Of a DNA stretch of 6,257 nucleotides, positions 1 to 5,538 are shown piece after piece. The notes beneath the pieces were generated by a model. That model did not search any database. It saw nothing but the letters and a program-made list of their open reading frames with translations, and was not told where the DNA came from. This DNA is from a bacterium (GTDB taxonomy: Bacteria; CAIWAD01). Position 1 is the first letter of the stretch, and every line of letters begins with the position of its first letter. Both the position numbers and the translations under genes were made by a program. The DNA is taken from positions 1 through 6,257 of the forward strand of contig JAUXWS010000029.1 in the NCBI GenBank assembly GCA_030685015.1. Direction: 5' to 3'.

Positions 1-165
1 AGCAGCCTGTCGGGCTTGGGCCTTGGATGGGATTCGCGTCCAAATCGAGGCCGGGTTTTCGGAATTTTCGCAGGGCATACTGGTGGTCTGTTCAAGAAAA
101 TTGCGGAAAATCCGGACCGATTGGGGCGATGAAGACCGCCAAGTGGCCAAGTCCGACAGACTGCT
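1..165. repeat. Long imperfect inverted repeat, MITE-like or intergenic palindromic element
   Basis: This gene-free stretch folds back on itself around an axis near base 83. Bases 1-15 (AGCAGCCTGTCGGGC) match the reverse complement of 151-165 (AGCAGTCTGTCGGAC) at 13 of 15 positions. Bases 51-69 match the reverse complement of 96-115 at 17 of 19 positions with one gap, leaving a 26-base loop (70-95). The intervening arms, 16-50 and 116-150, also align weakly (about 16 of 35 ungapped, more with one-base shifts). Paired blocks at matching distances from a single centre argue for one element rather than chance hairpins. The left arm starts at the window edge, so the element may extend further left. 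It carries no credible coding sequence. It could be a non-autonomous mobile element, a REP-like repeat, or the leader or terminator of a neighbouring gene. Base pairing is seen directly; mobility is inferred. Confidence 0.55.
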
Positions 166-176
166 AGAGATGGATC

Positions 177-184
177 AAGGAGGT
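177..184 (+). promoter_or_regulatory. Strong ribosome binding site of the LemA gene
   Basis: AAGGAGGT is a near-perfect Shine-Dalgarno sequence lying 4 nt before the ATG at 189. It fixes the LemA start and suggests efficient translation. No convincing sigma-70 promoter was found between the palindrome and this site. A promoter may lie within the palindromic region or upstream of the window. Confidence 0.75.
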
Positions 185-188
185 CGCG

Positions 189-794
189 ATGAAGAAGGGT
201 TGGATCATCCTCATCGGTTTGCTGGTGGTGATCGTCCTGTTGGTGATGAGCGCCGTCGGCAAGTACAACACCCTGGTGACCCTGGACGAGGGCGTGACCG
301 GCCAGTGGGGCAACGTGGAGAACGTCTACCAGCGCCGGGCCGACCTCATCCCCAACCTGGTCGAGACGGTCAAGGGCTACGCCGCCCACGAGCAGGAGAC
401 CCTCACCGGCGTGATCGAGGCGCGGGCCAAGGCCACCCAGGTCAGCGCCGAGTTGACGCCGGAGGCGATGAACGATCCCCAGGCCCTGGCCAGGTTCCAG
501 GCCGCCCAGGGCGAACTGAGCAGCGCCCTCGCCCGCCTGATGGTGGTGGTGGAGCGCTATCCCGACCTCAAGGCGAACCAGAACTTCCTGGACCTGCAGA
601 CCCAGCTGGAAGGCACGGAGAACCGCATCGCCGTGGAGCGGCGCCGCTTCAACGACCTGGCGCGCGATTTCAACGCCGCCATCCGGCGCTTCCCGGCCAA
701 CTTCGTGGCGGGCATCGCTGGCCTGGGCAAGCACGCCTACTTCGAGGCCGAGCAGGGCGCCGAGAAAGCGCCCAAGGTCGACTTCGGCAAATGA
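189..794 (+). CDS. lemA: LemA family membrane protein
   Basis: This 201-residue protein is a full-length LemA-family member (family usually about 180-200 residues). Residues 4-24 form one hydrophobic N-terminal membrane segment. The family's signature block follows: YNTLVTLDEGV, then QWGNVENVYQRRADLIPNLV and ETVKGYAAHE at about residues 26-69. The remainder is helical and rich in Ala, Glu and Gln. It includes the conserved FLDLQTQLEGTENRIAVERRRFN region (about 133-155) and ends in a short tail after a FPANFVAGIAGL-like stretch. LemA proteins are single-pass membrane proteins with a helical soluble domain, and their molecular function is not firmly established. The ATG at 189 is set by an ideal Shine-Dalgarno. 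The gene heads a probable operon with two TPM-domain genes, a common LemA context. The family assignment is secure; the function is unknown. Confidence 0.95.
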   Translation: MKKGWIILIGLLVVIVLLVMSAVGKYNTLVTLDEGVTGQWGNVENVYQRRADLIPNLVETVKGYAAHEQETLTGVIEARAKATQVSAELTPEAMNDPQALARFQAAQGELSSALARLMVVVERYPDLKANQNFLDLQTQLEGTENRIAVERRRFNDLARDFNAAIRRFPANFVAGIAGLGKHAYFEAEQGAEKAPKVDFGK

Positions 795-807
795 TGGCCA
801 CGCCGGC

Positions 808-813
808 GGGGAG
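808..813 (+). promoter_or_regulatory. Ribosome binding site deciding the start of the first TPM gene
   Basis: GGGGAG lies 9 nt before the ATG at 823 but only 3 nt before an in-frame ATG at 817. Normal spacing favours 823, which removes only Met-Pro from the longer form. The next ATG, at 838, has no Shine-Dalgarno at a normal distance but would also keep the signal peptide. Confidence 0.5.
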
Positions 814-822
814 CCCATGCCC

Positions 823-1581
823 ATGAGCGCGCAACGCATGTCCTGGATCGCCGGCCTGGCGCTGCTCGTCGCCTTGGCGGCGGCCGCGCCCCTGCCCGCC
901 CCTCCCGCCCGCCATTTCGAGGACCGCGCCGGGCTGGTCGCTCCGGCCGAAGCCGCCCAACTCGCGGAACAGCTCTACGCTTTCGAGCAGCGCACGGGCA
1001 TCCAGTTCGTGGTGGCCGTGCTGCCCGACGTGGAGGATGAGATCACGGACTTCGCCAGCCGTCTTTACGAGCACTGGCGCATCGGCCAGCGCGACACCCA
1101 GCGGGGCGTCCTCTTCCTGGTGCTGCCCGGACAGGGCATGGCGCGCCTCGAGACCGGCTACGGCCTCGAGGAGAACCTGCCCGACATCGAGGCGGGACGC
1201 ATCCTGCGCGACATGCTGCAGGTGCCGCGGGAGCCGGCGGTGGCGCGCTTCCAATACGTCATGATCCGCGTCGCCCAGCGCATCGCGCCGGAGGATCCCC
1301 TCGCCCGCGGCGAACTGCCGGCGCGGCGCGGGGAGAATTCCATGCGGGGGCGGGGCGGCGGCCTGCTGGGCCTGCTGGTCCTGGTGGCCATCATGGCCCT
1401 GATCGCCGGCCGCGGACGCGGCGGCCGGGGCGGCGGCATGACGCCGCTCCTTATCGGCGCCATCCTCTCCCAGGCGACCCGGGGCGGTGGCGGCTTCGGC
1501 GGCCGGGGCGGCTTCGGCGGCGGCGGCTTTTCCGGGGGAGGCGGCTTCTCCGGCGGCGGCGGCGCCAGCGGGAGGTGGTGA
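823..1581 (+). CDS. TPM-domain protein with signal peptide and glycine-rich tail (YgcG-like)
   Basis: This 252-residue protein starts with a basic, hydrophobic leader (SWIAGLALLVALAAAA, about residues 7-22) that looks like a signal peptide with cleavage near the AAA-AP junction. Residues about 32-155 form a TPM domain: FEDRAGLV at the start, TGIQFVVAVLP, the WRIG motif, RGVLFLVLPG, then LETGYGLEENLPDIEAGRIL. A second hydrophobic stretch (about 181-196, GLLGLLVLVAIMALIAG) follows an Arg/Gly-rich linker. The tail (about 221-248) is almost all Gly with regularly spaced Phe and Ser, typical of this family. Members are exported or membrane-attached; phosphatase or membrane-protein maintenance roles have been proposed for TPM domains, but none can be assigned here. 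It lies 28 nt after LemA and 2 nt before the next gene, indicating co-transcription. An in-frame ATG at 817 is the alternative start. Confidence 0.9.
   Translation: MSAQRMSWIAGLALLVALAAAAPLPAPPARHFEDRAGLVAPAEAAQLAEQLYAFEQRTGIQFVVAVLPDVEDEITDFASRLYEHWRIGQRDTQRGVLFLVLPGQGMARLETGYGLEENLPDIEAGRILRDMLQVPREPAVARFQYVMIRVAQRIAPEDPLARGELPARRGENSMRGRGGGLLGLLVLVAIMALIAGRGRGGRGGGMTPLLIGAILSQATRGGGGFGGRGGFGGGGFSGGGGFSGGGGASGRW
1570..1577 (+). promoter_or_regulatory. Ribosome binding site deciding the start of the second TPM gene
   Basis: GGGAGGTG sits inside the last codons of the preceding gene, with its GGAGGT core 7 nt before the ATG at 1584. Two in-frame GTG codons at 1575 and 1578 overlap this site, so they are unlikely starts. 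The arrangement suggests translational coupling. Confidence 0.7.
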
Positions 1582-1583
1582 GC

Positions 1584-2042
1584 ATGGCGCGATCCGACAA
1601 GCCGGCCGAGTTCCTGACGGCGGCCGAGCAGGAGCAGGTGCGCGCCGCCGTGGCGGAGGCCGAGCGCGGCACCAGCGGGGAGATCCGCGTCTACCTGGAG
1701 CGCCGCATCCCCTGGTTCGGGCGCGACCCCTACCGCCGCGCCCGGCGCGTCTTCGTCATGCTGGGCATGCACGAGACGGAGGTTCACAACGGCGTGCTGG
1801 TCTACCTGGCCACTGCCTCCCACCGCTTCGCCATCGTGGGTGACGAGCGCCTCCACCAGATCGTGGGGGACCTGGGCTGGCACCGCATCGCCGACGCCAT
1901 GACCGCCCATTTCGCCGCCGACCGCTTCGGCGACGGGCTGGCCGAGGCCGTGCGCGCGGCGGGCGGGCAACTGGCCGAGTACTTCCCCCGGCATCCCGAC
2001 GACGTCAACGAGCTGCCCGACGAGATCCACTTCGGGCGCTGA
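1584..2042 (+). CDS. Short TPM-domain protein without signal peptide
   Basis: This 152-residue protein belongs to the short TPM-domain family that often follows LemA and the Gly-rich TPM protein. Recognisable blocks, in order, are: FLTAAEQEQVRAAVAEAE (about 10-27), TSGEIRVYLE (about 30-39), the RRVFVMLGMHET segment (about 54-65), HNGVLVYLATASHRFAIVGD (about 68-87), and the C-terminal FPRHPDDVNELPDEIHFG (about 133-150). It has no signal peptide or clear membrane segment, unlike its neighbour, and probably acts at the inner face of the membrane or in the cytoplasm. Its start two bases after the previous stop, with a Shine-Dalgarno inside the upstream gene, indicates coupling. Its activity is not established. 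The two TPM proteins are distinct subfamilies rather than a recent duplication, because their sequences align only over the general TPM core. Confidence 0.9.
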   Translation: MARSDKPAEFLTAAEQEQVRAAVAEAERGTSGEIRVYLERRIPWFGRDPYRRARRVFVMLGMHETEVHNGVLVYLATASHRFAIVGDERLHQIVGDLGWHRIADAMTAHFAADRFGDGLAEAVRAAGGQLAEYFPRHPDDVNELPDEIHFGR

Positions 2043-2063
2043 GCGCCGGCCCGGGAGACGAGG

Positions 2064-5000
2064 ATGACCCCTGCCCACGCCGAGTTCCTCGCCCGCTGGG
2101 CGGCCGCCACGGGCGGCGAGCGCGCCAACTACCAGCTCTTCCTCACCGAGTTGTGCGCCCTGCTGGATCTGCCCACCCCCGATCCGGCCAGCCGCGAGAC
2201 GGAGGAGAACACCTACGCCTTCGAGCGTCGCGTGGACCTGGCCGGCCCCGATGGCCGCGTCGCCCCCGGCTTCATCGACCTTTACCGGCGTGGCTGCTTC
2301 GTCTGCGAGGCCAAACAGACCGGCCTGGAGCTGGAGACGGGCGGCTGGGACAAGGCCATGCTGCGCGCCCAGGCCCAGGCCGAGCGCTACGCCCGCGCCC
2401 TGCCCGCCGCCGAGGGCCGCCCGCCCTTCCTCATCGTCACCGACGTGGGCCGCCACCTGGAACTCTACGCCGATTTCACCCGCAGCGGCGCCGTCTACAC
2501 GCCCTTCCCCGATTCCCGCCGCCACCGCATCCGCCTGGCGGATCTGGAGCGCCCGGAGATCCGCGAACTGCTGCGCGCCGTCTGGCTGGACCCCCTCGCC
2601 CTGGACCCGGCCCGCGCCAGCGCCAAGGTCACGCGGGAGATCGCCGCCCGCCTGGCGGACCTGGCGCGCAGCCTGGAGGGCGCCGGCCACCCGCCCGCCG
2701 CCACCGCCCAGTTCCTCATGCGCTGCCTCTTCAGCATGTTCGCCGAGGACGTGGGCCTCATCCCCGTCGACACCTTCAGCGGCCTGCTGCGGGACTTCCG
2801 CCGGGAGCCGGACAAGCTGCGCACCCTGTTGGAGCAGCTCTGGCAGACCATGGACCAGGGCGGCCTGTGGGGGCGCACGGCCGAGTTCCTGCTGCGCTTC
2901 AACGGCGGCCTCTTCCGCGACGTGCAGGCGCCGCTCCTGGCCAGGGAGCAGGTGGACCTGCTGTTGGAGGCGGCCCGCGCCGACTGGCGCCAGGTGGAAC
3001 CCTCCATTTTCGGCACCCTGCTCGAGCGCGCCCTGGACCCTGGCGAACGCCACAAGCTGGGCGCCCACTACACGCCCCGCGCCTATGTGGAGCGCCTCGT
3101 CCTGCCCACGCTGGTGGAGCCCTTGCGCGCCGACTGGCGGGACGCCCGCGCGGCGGCCCTGGCGCTGGAGCAACAGGGCCGGCCCAAGGAGGCCCTGGCC
3201 GAGCTGGAGGACTTTCTGCGCCGCCTCTGCGCCGTGCGCGTGCTGGACCCCGCCTGCGGCAGCGGCAACTTCCTCTACGTCGCCCTGGAGCACCTGAAGC
3301 GCCTGGAGGGCGAGGTCCTCTCCCTGTTGGCCGACCTGGGCGCCACCCATCGCCTGGAGTTGGAGCACGTCACGGTGGACCCCCACCAGTTCCTCGGCCT
3401 GGAGATCAATCCGCGCGCCGCCGCCGTGGCCGAGCTGGTCTTGTGGATCGGCTACCTGCAGTGGCACTTCCGCGTCCACGGCCACGTCCAGCCGCCGGAG
3501 CCCGTCCTGCGCGACTTCCGCAACATCCAGTGCCGCGACGCGCTGCTGGAGTGGGACGAACTCACCATCGCCACGGACGGGCAGGGCCGCCCCCTGACGC
3601 GCTGGGACGGCGTGACCACCAAGACGCACCCGGTGACGGGCCGCCCCGTGCCCGACGAGCGCGCCCAGGTGCCCGTGGAGCGCTATGTGAATCCGCGGAA
3701 GGCCCACTGGCCGGAGGCGGACTACGTGGTGGGCAATCCGCCCTTCATTGGCGACAAGCGCTTGAAGCAGGTGCTCGGCGAGGGCTACGTGGACGCCCTG
3801 CGCTCCACCTGGAAGGAGCTGCCCGAGTCCGCCGACTTCGTCATGCACTGGTGGCACATCGCGGCGGAGCTGGCGCGCGCGGGCAAGATCCAGCGCTTTG
3901 GTTTTATCTCGACCAATAGTCTGCGACAGATCTTCAATCGGCGCATCGTAGACGCGCATCTTGCCGCCAATCCGCCGTTGCGCCTGGCCTTCGCCATCCC
4001 CGACCATCCCTGGGTGGACAGCGCCGATGGCGCCGCAGTGCGTATTGCAATGACGGTGGGGACCGGTGAGAACGTTGAAGGTGACTTGCACACGGTGGCG
4101 GAGGAGCTTGCTGAGGGCTTGGACGGGGCGACCATAACACTGCTTGATCTGCGCGGTCAGATCAACGCGGATCTGACTATCGGCGCAGATTTGACAAGAG
4201 CGCGGCATCTGCAATCAAATGGTCATATAAGCTCCTTTGGTGTTTCACTGCATGGTGCGGGATTCATTGTGAATCCTGAAGAGGCGAAGATCCTCGGGCT
4301 TGGATGTGTGCTTGGTCTTGACCGACATATTCGTGCCTATCGAAATGGTCGTGACTTGATGGGACAGCCGCGTGGAGTCATGGTCATTGATCTTCTGGGG
4401 CTGACGGCGGAAGACGTCCGCACCCGCTTTCCATCTGTGTACCAGTGGGTGCTGGAGCGCGTGAAACCAGAGCGTGACCATAACAACCGGGCGAGTTACC
4501 GGGAAAACTGGTGGATTCATGCTGAACCTCGTCGCGAACTTCGACCTGCGCTTGAGGGCCTTTGCCGGTTCGTTGCAACAGCTGAAACAGCGAGGCATAG
4601 GATTTTTCAATTCCTTCCAGGGGAAATTCTGCCGGACCACAAGTTGATCGCCATTGCACTAGAAGACTCATTTTCACTTGGAGTGCTTTCCAGTCGTGTT
4701 CATTGTATCTGGGCACTTCGAAGTGGAGCATGGATGGGAATCGGCAACGATCCGGTTTACTCCAAGAGCAAGTGCTTCGAGCCGTTTCCTTTCCCAATAA
4801 CAGAGAATGTGATTCATAATCACTTGGTCGAGTTGGGCGAAGCCCTCGACGCCCACCGCAAGGCCCGCCAAGCCGCCCATCCCGGCCTCACCCTCACCGG
4901 CATGTACAACGTGCTGGAAGCCCTGCGCCAGGGCCGCCCGCTCACGGCCAAGGAGAAGGAGATCCACGAGCAGGGCCTCGTCTCCGTCCTGGGCAGCCTC

Positions 5001-5483
5001 CACGACGACATCGACCGCGCCGTGCTGGCGGCCTACGGCTGGGAGGACCTGGCCCCGGCGCTGGTGGGCAAGCCCGGCGGCACCCTGCCCCTGGCCAACC
5101 CGGACCCGGAGCAGGCCGCCGCCCAGGAGGAGCTGCTGGCCCGGCTGGTGGCCTTGAACGCCGAGCGCGCCGCCGAGGAGAAGCGCGGCCTGGTGCGCTG
5201 GCTGCGCCCGGACTTCCAGTGCCGCGACCGGGCCGCCGCCCCGCGCGGGGTGCAGACCGCCCTGGAAGTGGAGGCGGAGACGCCCGCCCCGTCACCGGGA
5301 GCGGGCACCGCGTCCGCCGCCCCCAAGCGCCCCTGGCCCAAGGCCCTCAAGGACCAGATCCGCGCCGTGCGCGAGGTCCGCGCCCAGGGCGCCACCACGG
5401 TGGAGGAGATCGCCGCCCGCTTCAAGCGCGGTCCGCTCAAGGGCGTGCAGGCGGTGCTGGAGGCGCTGGAGCTGCTGGAGTGA
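2064..5483 (+). CDS. MmeI-like type IIL restriction-modification enzyme (fused endonuclease, N6-adenine methyltransferase and TRD)
   Basis: This 1139-residue protein should both cut and methylate DNA. The N-terminal domain (about 20-150) has YQLFLTELCALLDLP, and FIDLYRRGCFVCEAK gives D72-x9-E82-A-K84, the spacing of the MmeI nuclease site. A helical connector (about 180-330) leads to GAHYTP (333-338), SAM-binding DPACGSGNF (395-403), GLEINPRAAAVAELVLWIGY (about 445-464) and catalytic NPPFIG (558-563), as in gamma-class adenine methyltransferases. The target recognition region (about 640-910) contains WWIHAEPRRELRPALEG, LGVLSSRVHCIWAL and CFEPFPFP. A Pro/Ala-rich linker (about 1055-1090) precedes a helical C-terminal domain beginning RPWPKALKDQIRAVREV. 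The start follows GGGAG by 6 nt, 21 nt after the TPM gene. No motif is broken. It is longer than MmeI (about 920 residues). BREX PglX or DISARM methylases are less likely: no partner genes are seen, and the nuclease motif fits type IIL. The recognition site is unknown. Confidence 0.9.
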   Translation: MTPAHAEFLARWAAATGGERANYQLFLTELCALLDLPTPDPASRETEENTYAFERRVDLAGPDGRVAPGFIDLYRRGCFVCEAKQTGLELETGGWDKAMLRAQAQAERYARALPAAEGRPPFLIVTDVGRHLELYADFTRSGAVYTPFPDSRRHRIRLADLERPEIRELLRAVWLDPLALDPARASAKVTREIAARLADLARSLEGAGHPPAATAQFLMRCLFSMFAEDVGLIPVDTFSGLLRDFRREPDKLRTLLEQLWQTMDQGGLWGRTAEFLLRFNGGLFRDVQAPLLAREQVDLLLEAARADWRQVEPSIFGTLLERALDPGERHKLGAHYTPRAYVERLVLPTLVEPLRADWRDARAAALALEQQGRPKEALAELEDFLRRLCAVRVLDPACGSGNFLYVALEHLKRLEGEVLSLLADLGATHRLELEHVTVDPHQFLGLEINPRAAAVAELVLWIGYLQWHFRVHGHVQPPEPVLRDFRNIQCRDALLEWDELTIATDGQGRPLTRWDGVTTKTHPVTGRPVPDERAQVPVERYVNPRKAHWPEADYVVGNPPFIGDKRLKQVLGEGYVDALRSTWKELPESADFVMHWWHIAAELARAGKIQRFGFISTNSLRQIFNRRIVDAHLAANPPLRLAFAIPDHPWVDSADGAAVRIAMTVGTGENVEGDLHTVAEELAEGLDGATITLLDLRGQINADLTIGADLTRARHLQSNGHISSFGVSLHGAGFIVNPEEAKILGLGCVLGLDRHIRAYRNGRDLMGQPRGVMVIDLLGLTAEDVRTRFPSVYQWVLERVKPERDHNNRASYRENWWIHAEPRRELRPALEGLCRFVATAETARHRIFQFLPGEILPDHKLIAIALEDSFSLGVLSSRVHCIWALRSGAWMGIGNDPVYSKSKCFEPFPFPITENVIHNHLVELGEALDAHRKARQAAHPGLTLTGMYNVLEALRQGRPLTAKEKEIHEQGLVSVLGSLHDDIDRAVLAAYGWEDLAPALVGKPGGTLPLANPDPEQAAAQEELLARLVALNAERAAEEKRGLVRWLRPDFQCRDRAAAPRGVQTALEVEAETPAPSPGAGTASAAPKRPWPKALKDQIRAVREVRAQGATTVEEIAARFKRGPLKGVQAVLEALELLE
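3897..4830 (+). other. Low-GC, atypical-codon segment covering the target recognition region
   Basis: Hand counts give about 55% G+C over 3901-4800 and about 52% over 4141-4800, against 68-78% in sampled rows on either side. The change begins within GFISTNS (about residues 612-619), where codons switch to AT-ended forms such as TTT, AAT and AGT. It ends near ALDAHRKARQ (about residues 927-936), where C/G-ended codons resume. Codons such as ATA (I722, I912), AGA (R712) and CTA (L866) occur here and were not noticed in the flanking parts of the gene. The reading frame is continuous. Bases 3961-4140 are intermediate (63-68%), so the left junction may be compound. The likely meaning is a module acquired by recombination. 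An AT-rich bias intrinsic to TRDs is the alternative. Confidence 0.7.
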
Positions 5484-5538
5484 TTACAAGCTCACAATGA
5501 AGAGGTTGAAAGTGGACCATATGTTTGACTTGGCGGTC
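5484..5538. other. Intergenic gap between the restriction gene and the IS30 transposase; probable IS junction
   Basis: This 55-base spacer separates the stop of the plus-strand restriction gene from the stop of the minus-strand transposase. It is AT-richer than the genes and contains no clear stem-loop followed by a T run on either strand, so no terminator is called. One boundary of the insertion sequence should fall here, but the exact base and any target duplication cannot be set without the other end. Confidence 0.5.

Noticed and set aside
56-81. Possible sigma-70 promoter (TTTTCG ... CATACT)
   Set aside because: The spacing is only about 14 bases, both boxes are poor matches, and they fall inside the stem and loop of the inverted repeat, so the resemblance is probably chance.
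23-826. Plus-strand 267-codon frame overlapping LemA
   Set aside because: It runs through the palindromic element and then out of frame across LemA, giving Arg/Gly/Pro-rich sequence with no recognisable domain. LemA has the strong Shine-Dalgarno and the family motifs.
1487-1569. Tandem GGC-rich DNA repeat at the end of the first TPM gene
   Set aside because: It simply encodes the Gly-Phe/Gly-Ser tail typical of this protein family. The units are irregular, so it is not listed as a separate DNA repeat or a likely slippage switch.
2153-3919. Plus-strand 588-codon frame inside the restriction gene
   Set aside because: It is an out-of-frame shadow rich in Arg, Pro and Gly. The other frame carries all the methyltransferase and nuclease motifs, and this one stops at the composition change.
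1158-4214. Minus-strand open frame of 1018 codons
   Set aside because: It lies opposite the TPM genes and the restriction gene, which have clear family motifs. Its translation is low-complexity (Gly, Ala, Gln, Val, with a Pro/Lys tail opposite the glycine repeats) and resembles no protein family. Such long antisense frames are common in GC-rich genes because stop codons are rare. It also ends where the low-GC segment begins to introduce stops.
2064-5483. Reading the large gene as a BREX (PglX) or DISARM methylase
   Set aside because: No PglZ, BrxC or DrmA/B/C-type gene is in the window, the catalytic motif is NPPF with MmeI-like surroundings, and an MmeI-spaced nuclease motif sits at the N-terminus. 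A one-protein type IIL enzyme explains all of this.
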